64,000 nt of DNA, from positions 2,225,503 through 2,289,502 of the forward strand of contig JASKMD010000016.1 in the NCBI GenBank assembly GCA_030144725.1, written 5' to 3'. The notes under the pieces were generated by a model. The model made no database searches, had not been told where the DNA came from, and worked only from the letters and a program-made list of their open reading frames with translations. Of this stretch, positions 51,201-64,000 are shown piece by piece (the stretch's first letter is position 1; every line of letters starts with the position of its first letter). The translations under genes were made by a program, and so were the position numbers. The stretch is from Haematococcus lacustris. Its lineage: Eukaryota > Chlorophyta > Chlorophyceae > Chlamydomonadales > Haematococcaceae.

Positions 51201-53370
51201 AGCAGTGAGCCGCGGTTTGTGCTGGCCAAGCAGGGCGTGGTGTACTCAGGGGGCCAAGGTGAGCCACACCTGCGCCAGGCTGCCGGGGACCTTGCACCCC
51301 CCGCAGCTGCTGCCAGGGCCACTGTGCAGCCCAAGCCAAATGAACCTATGTCCTGCTAGAGTGCCCCTGCACTGTTGTCAAGTGATCAACTACTCTAGCT
51401 CCTCCACCAGCAGCGTCTTCCCTGAGGACTCCCTGAGCTTGTCGAGCCTACAAGCTGCCAGGCTTGAGAGTGCACTCCTTGCCTTGGCTGAGGCTGCCTC
51501 CCTCAAGCCCGCCAGCCCCCACAGCACCTGCACTACAATCCCTGTGTGTGTGTGCAACATGCAGGGGTGGACATCCTGTACTTCACTACCCAGTGCCTGA
51601 GGGTGAATGCCTCCTCCTGCATGGGCCCCAACGACCCCTTCTACAAGTGAGCGGCCTGGGAGTGTGCAATGTCACACCCTGCCTGGTGTGATGCCCACCA
51701 CCTAAGAAGTGTGGTCACAGCCCCATGGTGTGTCTGAGCTCCTCTCCTTGCCGCCATGGTACACGCTGAAGCTCAATGCCTTTCATAGACTCACAACACA
51801 TGGCATTTAATACGGTTGACATCCATCCATGCCATTCCTGCTTTGGCGTTACCTGGTGCTGTCAGTTGCACAATTGACATCAGACAAGGCCCTCACAGCT
51901 GCAGTGCTTGCCTGTGCCCACCCATTGTAGATGGACCAATAACGGCCTGGACCGGCTGATGCGAAGGTACTTTGAGCTGTGGGAAACCATGGTGAGCTTG
52001 CTTTGCACTCTTGGTTTTTGTGGCTAACACCCAGTTAGCTCCTGTTGGTCCAGACCAGGCAGCAGGCAGCGTGGACAATCAGAGTTGTTTAGCACAGCCT
52101 GAGCACCACACTGTCCTAAGACCAGGCATGCTTGTCCGTGTGGCGACTTGATAAATATAATTGTATAATCCCAAGGCCGTGGGAGCATGTGGCTTGCTTG
52201 CAGCCATGGCACGTCACAGGGTTGTGAACATTCACAGCAGTCTCCAGCTGTGCCATGCTGTTCTCACCCTACCTCATGTCCCATGCATCTCAGTCTGGAT
52301 ATCTCCCGCCTCTAATACTGCGCAGATAAATTCTACAAACGGGCCGGTACCCAACATCACTGGCCCTGAGTATGAATTCATGTGGCGGGCAAAACTAGAC
52401 ATGGAGGTGCGACTTCACAGCTCCATGCATGCCTTCCTCAGATCTGAGTCAGTCACCCTGTGGGTTTCTCCTACATCATGACAAAACCTTAGACTCTTGA
52501 CTGACATTGCCAATGCCTGAGATCCATTGCCAAACCTGAGCTCCGACTTCTACGACCTCAAGCAATACTACTCCTGGCCCACTCAGTGTGTGTGCGTGCG
52601 TGTGCGGCTGCAGGATGGCCTAGACATGCTGAATGAGGGCTTCCTGACCACTGTGATGTCTATCTACTCTACCGCCTCCCTCTTGCACTACATCAACTTT
52701 GCCTTCACCGTGACACTCATGCTGACCCTGTACCTGCTGCAGCTCAGACCCTTCGACCAAGAGGTATGTTCTATCTGGTGCAGTGGGCTGGTCACACCAT
52801 GGTGTAAAAAACTACGCACTCCACATGGCTTGTTCACTAACGCTGTGGGTTTTGCCCACCTGCTTCAGAACGTGCATGGCTGTAAGCTGGTAAACAGGTT
52901 GTACCGCCTCTCACACCATAAGACACCTCCGCAGCAACCCTGTTGTCGTAGGCCCTCCATATCAAACACCACTTGCTGGTGCAAGCGTTCGGCCTTCAAG
53001 TCACATAGCTGTGTGTGCTAAGGTCAAGGGTGGTGACGAGGGTGGTGGTGATGATGACAGGCCTGCCACAAGAGTTTTTCCATGTTGTGCTTGGTGCTGG
53101 TTGGGTCGTCTGACCCTGCCTAACCTCCACTTGTCTGACGCCTGGCATGGTGGTGGTGATAGTGATGAGGGTGGTGGCGCTGGTCCGCAGGCCCGCAACG
53201 AGACGCGGAGGGTGGCTGAGCTGCTGAGCCAGCTGCCCACTGAGGTGGCGGTCATGGACCTGGTGGCCCGGGCGCTGCAGCTGTCCTCAGACAAGCAGAC
53301 CGGTGGCGCTGGAAACAGCAGCATGCGGTCCATGGACAGCGGTCAAGACGAGGCCAGCTTTAAAGGCTGA
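25392..53370 (+). CDS. TmcB-like multi-PAS membrane protein, right copy (complete)
   Basis: About 75 exons on the plus strand code for roughly 2,700 residues and end in TGA at 53,368-53,370. Order: polytopic N-terminal membrane domain (to about residue 430), helical repeat region (to 620), PAS modules (to 1,060), long linker (to 1,380), further PAS-type modules (to 1,645), acidic and low-complexity linker (to 1,950), membrane segments flanking two non-cytosolic modules (to 2,680), and a short C-terminal tail with an ELLSQLP motif. This order matches TmcB-like proteins of algae and amoebae, which are presumed membrane sensors; ligand and output are unknown. Splice phases agree at nearly all junctions worked out. 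The start is uncertain: an ATG at 25,220 is in frame, but homology to the left copy begins only at about 25,392. The exon after 48,039 shows frame anomalies. Microexons of 26 nt (26,186-26,211) and 25 nt (30,653-30,677) occur. Confidence 0.88.
25677..29720 (+). other. Right copy: N-terminal polytopic membrane domain exons
   Basis: Exons: 25,677-25,807; 25,933-26,059; 26,186-26,211; 26,320-26,377; 26,511-26,610; 27,286-27,378; 27,593-27,644; 27,779 to about 27,858; 27,929-28,019; 28,229-28,307; 28,726-28,933; 29,349-29,502; 29,685-29,720. The first shared exon ends at 25,462 with GLFGV, which joins LYTVSKEKR in the second, a strongly conserved family signature. Hydrophobic stretches such as LQLFLLVV, GGLLVVVVLCFW, SMSLFLIAL, ALVAVFTLLIFVPL, AFALTLLLAV, LSLGLVWLYV and ILYCSVLLLVVAF predict seven or more membrane spans. 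The junction between the exons ending at about 27,858 and starting at 27,929 is not resolved. The left counterpart runs from 23,988 down to 20,044. Confidence 0.8.
25807..25932 (+). other. GC-AG intron conserved in both copies (membrane domain)
   Basis: The exon ends CATAACAG and the intron starts GCAAGG at 25,808, ending in CTGCAG before 25,933. The phase-1 or phase-2 join (AG + C) restores the frame into GWRVVSFIG. The left copy has the same GCAAGG donor near 23,850. GC donors with a strong AG|GCAAG context are the known minor class of U2 introns. Confidence 0.75.
29881..31810 (+). other. Right copy: helical (TPR-like) region between membrane and PAS domains
   Basis: Exons: 29,881-29,949; 30,106-30,155; 30,351-30,424; 30,653-30,677; 31,107-31,249; 31,350-31,454; 31,592-31,627; 31,741-31,810. 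The sequence is helix-rich, with motifs YVEYQKNLRL, HREALLALRQFW, FLEQVKHDPW and KLEQAEEDA, as in the helical repeat segment that precedes the first PAS domain in TmcB-like proteins. It probably links the membrane domain to the PAS array. A Q- and S-rich loop sits near its start. The left counterpart ends at 17,937. Confidence 0.75.
32039..33294 (+). other. Right copy: first PAS domain exons
   Basis: Exons: 32,039-32,131; 32,258-32,378; 32,614-32,669; 32,850-32,895; 33,263-33,294. The translation has the PAS core order: VFVINALGIVQLTNP, then VQRMFGYTKSEIKGKNI, CIIPPPF, NYVTSGKE, VALHKER and FGVTLHVTKISG. This is the clearest PAS domain of the protein. PAS domains bind small ligands or partner proteins; no cofactor ligand can be assigned here. 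The intron after 32,378 starts with GC rather than GT. The left counterpart runs from 17,708 down to about 16,448. Confidence 0.85.
32378..32613 (+). other. GC-AG intron inside the first PAS domain
   Basis: The exon ends ACATCAG and the intron starts GCAAGT. The acceptor is TTACAG before 32,614. The join gives VTSGKE, the expected PAS sequence. No GT donor in reach keeps the frame. The left copy has the same donor near 17,367. Confidence 0.75.
33517..34321 (+). other. Right copy: second PAS-like module exons
   Basis: Exons: 33,517-33,680; 33,834-34,035; 34,236-34,321. Motifs VVCVDPAFTDMSGFRSEELL and LEDWLL have PAS character (VD..F..M.G....EL). A helical insert (ARAAAEAIG) follows, then VLVRHHFADPL and GSYKFLVFK. 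The left counterpart runs from 16,225 down to 15,347. Confidence 0.65.
34579..34788. repeat. 71-bp tandem repeat, about three copies
   Basis: The motif CTTCTGGAGCAGA recurs at 34,590, 34,661 and 34,732, a strict 71-bp period, with only a few differences between copies. It lies in a right-copy intron (34,322-34,854). The left arm has one copy at the equivalent place (near 15,030-15,100). Confidence 0.9.
34855..35699 (+). other. Right copy: third PAS-like module exons
   Basis: Exons: 34,855-35,044 (190 nt), 35,263-35,381 (119 nt) and 35,636-35,699. Motifs LLLVADKHGRVAHVTEALAS, TVLMNATRK and LNVVSFAS resemble a PAS core and its final strands. The left counterparts are 14,775-14,964 and 13,919-14,037, of exactly equal lengths. 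The intron between them holds the large GGCA array in the left copy only. Confidence 0.65.
35978..36121 (+). other. Right copy: fourth PAS-like module exon
   Basis: A single 144-nt exon codes for VLSLSGKVLLVLAGDASVFG and then QQLQGLVLGDFVDAFQ, a short PAS-type beginning. The intron that follows starts with GCAAGT, a GC-AG intron shared with the left copy, where the donor is near 13,149. Confidence 0.6.
36121..36341 (+). other. GC-AG intron after the fourth PAS-like exon
   Basis: The exon ends GCCTTCCAG and the intron starts GCAAGT at 36,122. The acceptor GCCGCAG precedes 36,342. The same GCAAGT is present in the left copy near 13,149. Confidence 0.7.
36342..38222 (+). other. Right copy: long linker exons, including copy-specific block
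   Basis: Exons: 36,342-36,555; 36,825-37,232; 37,634-37,795; 38,048-38,222. The first begins GMYMEGEDAVGSQPLGSQ, as in the left copy, then becomes unrelated after WVPAPP. The second (motifs KELPGDFAGYDPSRG and DVGFLDIASN) has no counterpart on the left. The last two are shared again, A- and V-rich and probably disordered, ending TLEKVLLIMAAK. Exon phases (0 in, 1 out) still match the single left exon at 12,286-12,931, so the frame is kept. Confidence 0.7.
38368..40290 (+). other. Right copy: C-terminal PAS-type modules before the acidic linker
   Basis: Exons: 38,368-38,500; 38,693-38,774; 38,969-39,050; 39,312-39,429; 39,552-39,712; 39,796-39,880; 40,160-40,290. Motifs VTGVLELDEAGTVLH, PLYKPGLLFG, THISKFFP, PGPVNIMLVKHHS and DGDGLELAVQAIRKVG look like a PAS domain with its late strands. 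Beyond 39,757 introns no longer match the left copy. The exon 40,160-40,290 and its flanks are again nearly identical to 8,534-8,664. Confidence 0.7.
39158..39243. repeat. TG dinucleotide array
   Basis: About 43 uninterrupted TG units lie in the right gene's intron 39,051-39,311. The left equivalent (near 10,352-10,362) has only four to five units. Confidence 0.97.
40623..43101 (+). other. Right copy: low-complexity and acidic linker exons
   Basis: Exons: 40,623-40,783; 40,889-40,977; 41,093-41,227; 41,382-41,492; 41,968-42,049; 42,271-42,520; 43,025-43,101. Motifs include RYRRSSLINVNPSEAQ, FPKPTNTYN, TVPIDRIAV, KLPGQERIVEEDEADGEEL and GTELLERVAGG. The left counterparts (7,144-7,304; 5,528-5,665; 5,065-5,190; 4,521-4,602; 3,894-4,183; 3,591-3,667) are diverged but keep order and near-equal lengths. 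The left counterpart of 40,889-40,977 was not placed; it should lie near 6.7-6.9 kb. Confidence 0.65.
43498..45678 (+). other. Right copy: second membrane region and first non-cytosolic module exons
   Basis: Exons: 43,498-43,655; 44,353-44,492; 44,677-44,764; 44,848-44,924; 45,233-45,319; 45,565-45,678. A basic segment (FKKLQRLLLSP) leads into a membrane segment (GLFVLQIILLSQQ). Then follow TDLNSVGIAARTV, MEDYQGRNDYMN, RLHQGVYMGFGKRRQLP and QNVYQRNVSLWDAGNN, as in the TmcB-like module between membrane spans. The 5' edge of the exon at 44,353 is uncertain: the sequence upstream reads as a Leu-rich span in the left copy but contains TGA in the right. Confidence 0.65.
46978..47130. repeat. Intronic minisatellite with core GGGCAGCAGC
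   Basis: Imperfect repeats of CTGGGCAGCAGC type lie in the right gene's intron 46,977-47,225, directly after a donor. The open frame through it is a by-product of the repeat. Confidence 0.8.
48039..48213 (+). other. Right copy: exon with inconsistent reading frame
   Basis: After the acceptor CATGGTAG the frame that follows the previous exon reads MELKLKQSLLTSKG and then runs into TGA. One base out of frame, from 48,078 on, it reads a Ser-rich and acidic run (SSSASSSSDSGEGEND), then FSARRRLPQ and TAG at about 48,208. That order is what the family shows. Losing one G from AAGGGAC would join both parts. At the 3' end CCCCAATAG lacks a GT donor although the next exon (48,570-48,634) starts in phase 0. 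Confidence 0.5.
50573..53370 (+). other. Right copy: last non-cytosolic module, final membrane segment and C-terminus
   Basis: Exons: 50,573-50,622; 50,753-50,861; 51,189-51,258; 51,565-51,646; 51,931-51,991; 52,326-52,406; 52,614-52,763; 53,191-53,370. Motifs: ARVQRVFFYAQE, FVLAKQGVVYSGGQ, DILYFTTQCLRVNASSC, NNGLDRLMRRYFELWE, INSTNGPVP, then a membrane segment (FAFTVTLMLTLYLLQLRPF) and the tail AELLSQLPTEVAVMDLVARA. The stop TGA is at 53,368. No TGTAA polyadenylation signal was seen within about 330 nt downstream. Confidence 0.8.
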
Positions 53371-54465
53371 GGGCACACACAGTGGAGGTGGGTGGAGGCG
53401 TGGGGTCAAGGGTGGTTGGCTCGACCTTCCTTGCGGAAAACCTGGTGTGCATCAGGCCCATAGCCATGTCATGCTGCTGGATCGGTGTGTTGCTAGCACC
53501 TGGCGGCTGCCCTGAGCCACCACCTATCAGCAGTGCTGCAACACACCAGACATGCCATGCAGGCTCCGACTTCACAGGTCACAATTACGTTTCAAGAGTA
53601 GGAGCTGTTGACCATAGCTCGCCGTTGGTGTGTTCCGTAGTAGCAGCCTCACCCCGCGCACTGCTGCCTCGTAGTCAGTCTTAGCAACCAACCACCACTA
53701 TTTATAGGAGGGGGGTGCTCATGGGCTAAGGTGATCTGCTTGTGTTGCTCATCCTGAACAAACCTTGCCATGCCTCCATTCGAATGAATTGTTTGTGCAT
53801 CCCATGCCATAATCTAACACACTGCTCATTTGGCCCAGGTCGAATCAAGGCACATTGCCTCACATCACATGTTGACACAACTTGTGGCAGCCTGTGCTAA
53901 TGGTCTTCATCACACGAACTGCAGTGGGTGTGGTTTCAATGCGTGTTTTGTTGAAGGCAGCTATATGTCAGACGCTGCACCGGCTTGATGGCTTGGCATG
54001 AGAAGTAGGACCACCACAAGGACATACAAACGGACATGTGCGTCGTGTCAGTGTTTGTTGCTTGATGAATTGTGCTCGTACCTGTGGTGGTGGCACGGTT
54101 TGACCAATGTAGTAGTCGTGATGAGCACACGTGGAGCCTCAAGCTAATGCGCTCCTTAGCCGCCTTTTTTCCTAGGACCCTATGAGATCATTGTAATGCA
54201 CCTCTTCGTCAGATGTGTGAGCAGAGACGCGTTCGACAAAAAACATGCGAGTGTATCTGTCAGCGTCTGCACCCTTCAGCCCTGCTGCTACTTGAATGTC
54301 AGGTTCTGAATGGTCATATGTAGGGTGCGTCAATCTATATTAGATCTGTGACGCGCTTGCTATACCTAATATTAGGCGGGGGGAACCGCGCCCTAGTCAT
54401 ATGGCGTCACAATGGTCTGTGACATGGGAACTATGCCGCTCAAACAGCATGCATCTATTGTATAC
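53371..54465. other. Intergenic stretch downstream of the right TmcB-like gene
   Basis: No gene is supported here. The first few hundred bases are the presumed 3' untranslated region. A TGTAA occurs at about 54,191, too far to assign. A 20-bp near match to a histidinol dehydrogenase exon is at 54,298-54,317, and a 25-bp motif shared with 8,886-8,910 is at 54,379-54,403. Confidence 0.6.
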
Positions 54466-54765
54466 GGGGGTATTCGCGACTTTTTTGGTATTCTATTTTC
54501 TATTTTCTCCCCAACCGCTGCACTTTTTGGCCGCCCCGCCGACTGGCTGCACCGATGCGAGTGTTAACCATGCACGATTCTCCTGTGTACCAGCTTCTGC
54601 CCGGGGAGTGTCTCAGCGTTGCAAATACACGCTGTTAGAAGCCGTCACTCGCGCCGTCAACCGCCCAACGGCGGAGAAAGTTCAACTTTTTTTTAGGCCC
54701 CTAGAAAACGACCCGAGTAAACTTGAACTTGCTCGGGGGTTGGGTCGTTGAGATACTCTCGATGT

Positions 54766-55133
54766 CGTTCCATGGGGGCCTGGAGGAAGGAGTGTGCGCG
54801 TGTGCGCTCTGAGGATGCCGCTGCTGACCGGGCTGCTCTGCTGGAGCACATGAAGAGCGCCCGTGAGATCTGCCAGCAGGACCCTCTGAAGGTGTATGAC
54901 GACGAGATGGATAAGATGCAGAAGACCTGGCAAAACACAAACCCAAGCTAGAGCTTCCAGAGAAGCCTGTGGAGCCGCACATGCCAGATGTGCCTGAGGA
55001 GGCCCCCAAGCTTGACGTGCCGGGACGGGGTGCTGGCAGTTCCAGGGGGAAGCGGGAGCAGGGGGGGGTTGACAGTGACAGTGACGGTGAGCCCTGGGGG
55101 ATCAAGAGGGGGCTAGACTACGGCCTGTCGTGA
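54766..55133 (+). pseudogene. Coding-like fragment inside the TIR element, unknown function
   Basis: An open stretch from 54,775 reads WRKECARVRSEDAAADRAAL, then KSAREICQQDPLKVYDDEMD, and stops at 54,951. A second frame continues from about 54,917 with KPKLELPEKPVEPHMP and an acidic end (GGVDSDSDGE) to TGA at 55,133. The pieces may be one gene broken by a frameshift or joined by a short intron. It has a helical, charged composition. I do not recognise the family. It could be captured host sequence or an accessory protein of the element. Confidence 0.35.
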
Positions 55134-55766
55134 TGGCCTAGTTGTTGTCCTCCCGCAGCCTATTCTAATCTCATTGTGAACTACGCTTCCAGTGAGAGAT
55201 GGTGTTCTTCAGTCGTGCCCTGGGCATTGAAAGAAAGAAAACTACTCCGGTACAAACCAGCGTGCATTAAGGGAGGAGCTTCCGCCTGTGGCGCAGCCTG
55301 CTCCCACCTCCAAACGTTGGACACAGGCTGGACATGTCCCCACCAAGCTGCCCTAGCTGTAGCCACAGACCACAGCTAGCACCCAAGGCAAACAAAGAGG
55401 CATGAGAGGAGCAAAGACTAGTGCACTCGGCAGCTGGCCTTATCTCTTCTCCTCGTTGACGAGAGCAATTCCAGCCTTGTCCGCTGGATGTCGCACTAAA
55501 AGCTGAAATTCAGGCTCCAAAAGTCCAAACTTCAGCTGTCAGCCAACGTCCTGCGTTGAGGTAGCTCTGCTCCCTCCTTGACGACGCCAGCAACTCCACA
55601 ACAGCTCGGTGACCCGCAGCGGTCGTGTGCGGCACCCGGACCTCATTTGTATTCCGCTGGACTAAGCGGTGCCCGTTCAAGCCTGGGAAGGCTTTCCCGT
55701 TGCATCCCAATTTATATACCGCTGGGTGCGGTGGTGAGGTAGCTTAGCCAATCCGTGCGACCGAAG

Positions 55767-56218
55767 TCAACGCGGATTGTTACCAGGGCCACCGCGTGGA
55801 GGTGCCTCACCGCCAGCCCCCCCTGGGCATTGAACCCCTTCACACGGACTAGTTGCATGGCTGCAGGGCATGACTGCATGACCTTGTAAGCCGTGAAGCA
55901 TCTGAAGAGTCGCCTTAAAAAACAGCCACCCCCCAAAAAACACAAAGTAGGGGCAAATACAAAGCTCTAGCACAAAGCCGAGGAGAGTTTGAGCGTACGC
56001 CTTACAACGCAGCCACTGAGTCTTAATGCGGGGGCGCAGCTGAGCTTTGAGCCAATTAAACGTGGCTCGCCCCATTCTGAAGGCGCTGACGTAGTGGATG
56101 TCGTCGCAGAGCCACTGGCCAGCGTCGGTTCGTGCTTTGAGCACCGTCTTGTACCAGTCGTGAGATCGAGGACTGATGTCCCAATTGCGCCTGCAGCAAG
56201 TACGCAGGCCTTCACCAA
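55767..56218 (-). pseudogene. Possible transposase remnant inside the TIR element
   Basis: The minus-strand open stretches contain DDIHYVSAFRMGRATFNWLK followed by AQLRPRI, a pattern reminiscent of the helix before the nuclease domain in Harbinger-type transposases. The frame then degenerates, and no nuclease motif was placed downstream (55,510-55,760). It is probably an inactive relic. Confidence 0.35.
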
Positions 56219-56534
56219 GCTCGGTTACCCGCCCTACCCCGCACTGGGTGCCGCACTACCCCCGCCCAATAGCGCACCTACGGGCCTCCCCTCCCTGTTG
56301 GAGGATAAGGAAGGCTGCGTCCGCATCAGCATCTTCGTCCTCCAGCCTACGCCGACGCCGACGTTGATACTCATCCTCGCTGTCCTCGCTGTCGCTTGCC
56401 AGAACAGCCGCAGTCGCAGTCGCAGCCGCAGCCGTAGTCGCAGGCACAGCAGGCCACGAGTGGTTGGCCCCAACCGCCCCAACCGCAGAGAATCCGAGAA
56501 AAATAGAATACCAAAAAAGTCGCGAATACCCCCT

Positions 56535-57520
56535 GGTCACCCCCGCCATTGGCTGCACCCCTGATAACTATCTGACTAATCTTTAGGAGTTTTTCAGCGA
56601 TTCTTGCGCAGGGCGGTGCAGCTCACCAGCGCGAGGCTAGCGGGCTGCTCGGGCTGATGTGTACCTTTGCCGGGGCGGGCGAGGGTGTTGTGAATTCTGG
56701 TCGCGTTGTGCCGGGACTGGCCTACTTAGTGGGGCTGTGATCAGCGAATAGCTATCGCGCTCAGCGGCCCAGGTTTTCAAAGTTTTGAATTTCGTGTCGG
56801 GCGCAGGACCCCCCTGCCAGTGCTAGTGCATGTGCTAGTGCCAGTGCTAGTGCTGATAATTTGCTTGATAGTGCTGGTATGGCTTGTGGGCTGTCCCTGC
56901 AACACAACAGCGTGCGACTCGTGTCACGTCAGACCATGTCAAATTTTCATGAAATGGGTACATTTTCCGGCCGGTTATCTGTCCAACCAGGACGGCAAGA
57001 GATGGACTGCCAGTTCTGCGCGGCTCCTTGTGTGGGCTTCTAACGTGTAATCAGGACATACACGCGTTGCCTTCATGTGTGGGCCGTTTCATGTGTGGGC
57101 GGTAATCACAGTTAACGGCTCAATTTCTGCATCTTTCCGACTGATTCTAGCTGCATTTGGCTGTGAAGGAGCCACTGGCACCAATGATCAGAAGACCTTG
57201 AAGTTGCTGTCACATGTGGACTGAACCCGTGTTGAACAAGCAATGTAAACCTCTGTTGCATGCTGATTTGAAAAATAGTTTTGATGCGCCTTTCACGCCG
57301 CGCTGGGTCCCGGCTGCCTATAGCCGTCGTGAATAGTGTCCGCGACGCTCCAGAACACGTCGCGTGTTGGGGGCCAGCCACCCGGCAAACCGCTGGAGCT
57401 GTCTGCACTCTAGTCAGGCCATCGCCAGCTCATCGCACCAATCGGCGGCCTCATCCGTTCAGAAATGAGTTAGATGTTATCTCTTGAGCCATGGGGGTGC
57501 AGCCAATGGCGGGGGTGACC
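56535..57520. mobile_element. MITE-like element, 986 bp, with 27-bp terminal inverted repeats
   Basis: The left end at 56,535-56,561 (GGTCACCCCCGCCATTGGCT and on) is the exact reverse complement of 57,494-57,520. Both sides are flanked by CCCT (56,531-56,534 and 57,521-57,524), a possible 4-bp target duplication, though the C-rich context makes this weak. No coding sequence of note lies inside. It abuts the preceding TIR element with no or one base between. Confidence 0.6.
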
Positions 57521-57665
57521 CCCTACACCACCACAAAATTCCTGGTGAATTTTGGTTTTTTGGATTCATGGTGAGCTTGCCATGAGTGCAGAGTCACAGC
57601 ATCCTGCTTAGTTAGTTAATTGCCGATTGGGGACATCTGGCCACAGCACGAGACACGGTCGAGTG

Positions 57666-57671
57666 GTTACA
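57666..57671 (-). terminator. TGTAA polyadenylation signal of the histidinol dehydrogenase gene
   Basis: TGTAA on the minus strand (TTACA at 57,667-57,671) lies about 39 nt beyond the stop codon. TGTAA is the usual polyadenylation signal of volvocine green algae, and this spacing to a stop is plausible for a short 3' untranslated region. Confidence 0.5.
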
Positions 57672-57709
57672 TAGCCTCACAAACACATGGCATCGCTCAA
57701 TGCTGCCTG

Positions 57710-63461
<5,752 letters not shown>

Positions 63462-64000
63462 AGCAGGCAGGTACTAACCCACAGCAAGAACTCCCCGTTA
63501 CGCTCCCTACTGCATGTGGTCAAGCTTTCTGCATGTTCATGGAGTTTATGAGTAGCACTGTGGCAACAATGTGGTCAGGGTGGTCCTTGGCTGCCACAAC
63601 CTTGCTCATGAGTCATGATAGTAGAGCTCACTACATTCCAAGGCTAGCTATGACCAGTTTCATCATCAGCTGCTACTTTCGAAAGGGAGCCCAGTGAAAG
63701 CCTAGTGGTATTCACATTGAGGTAATCCACAGGGAACAACCTGTTCCATGCTGTAACATGGGCAGCGGACGTGTCCAAAATAAGGCCTGGTCGCGCCCTA
63801 ATGGGAGTTACTTTTAACCACTGGTGCACAGCCAATTCCAGCCTTACATTATTCTCTATCCATAGCTCGACTACTCATTGCAATTGTAAGATGCGCCAAT
63901 GCGAACGGTGTCCATGTGCATGCCAGCGTTATCAAGCTGCTACATGACGTTAAACACTATGGTGATCCCCAAGATGCAGTCACGTCAACATCGATGCATG
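63462..64000. other. Upstream region of histidinol dehydrogenase; nothing further recognised
   Basis: This presumed promoter and 5' untranslated region has no clear TATA box. Short open frames on both strands show no family resemblance. Sequence complexity is normal and no repeat was noticed. Confidence 0.5.

Larger units (their letters stand above)
54466..56533. mobile_element. Element of about 2.07 kb bounded by 34-bp terminal inverted repeats
   Basis: The left end (54,466-54,499) and the reverse complement of the right end (56,500-56,533) are identical over 34 bp, starting GGGGGTATTCGCGAC. No clear target-site duplication was found. Inside, the minus strand at 55,967-56,218 and 55,767-56,144 codes for pieces with ATFNWLKAQLRPRI and RCKAYAQTLLGFVLEL, loosely like the N-terminal part of PIF/Harbinger-type transposases. 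No catalytic DD[DE] triad could be placed. The interior is degraded and looks non-autonomous. Class II nature is inferred from the ends; the superfamily is uncertain. Confidence 0.6.

Noticed and set aside
55510..55760. Catalytic domain of a transposase on the minus strand
   Set aside because: No DD[DE] spacing or conserved motif could be recognised; the frame is too degraded to call.

Overview
The window is nuclear DNA of a eukaryote, most likely a chlorophycean green alga. The evidence is dense short exons with GT-AG and some GC-AG introns, GC- and TG-rich introns full of microsatellites, a TGTAA-type polyadenylation signal behind one gene, and a very large multi-PAS membrane protein of the 'tiny macrocysts' (TmcB-like) type that is expanded in Chlamydomonas-type algae. 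Repeat style and GC level would suit Haematococcus or a relative; the species is inference. No bacterial operon, CRISPR array, rRNA or tRNA was seen.

Layout. (1) About 41-24,300, minus strand: a TmcB-like multi-PAS gene (left copy), cut off by the window start. (2) 24,301-25,391: a unique spacer of about 1.1 kb between the 5' ends of two divergent genes. (3) About 25,392-53,370, plus strand: a complete second copy of the same gene (right copy), about 75 exons coding for roughly 2,700 residues, ending in TGA at 53,370. The two copies form a giant head-to-head inverted duplication. Identity is high through exons and introns over about 14.5 kb per arm (9,707-24,300 and 25,392-39,757). Outside that tract only exons and scattered patches are conserved. 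One coding linker inside the tract (12,190-12,783 and 36,496-37,418) is unrelated between the copies. (4) 53,371-57,709: an intergenic stretch with two abutting elements bounded by terminal inverted repeats. (5) 57,710-63,461, minus strand: an intact ten-exon histidinol dehydrogenase gene (last two steps of histidine synthesis), convergent with the right TmcB-like gene, with several minisatellites in its introns. (6) 63,462-64,000: upstream sequence with no recognised gene.

The TmcB-like protein reads as a membrane sensor: an N-terminal polytopic domain, a helical repeat region, several PAS modules, long low-complexity linkers, then a second set of membrane segments enclosing two non-cytosolic modules. 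Its ligand and output are unknown. Each copy carries one place where the family-conserved frame needs a 1-nt shift (left at 4,091-4,098, right near 48,075; the right exon also lacks a usable donor), so each may be decaying or carry assembly errors. Long repeats differ sharply between arms: a GGCA array of about 546 bp, a GGGC/GGGA array of about 1 kb and a CCCCG array of about 255 bp only on the left; a TG array of about 85 bp and a 71-bp tandem repeat only on the right.
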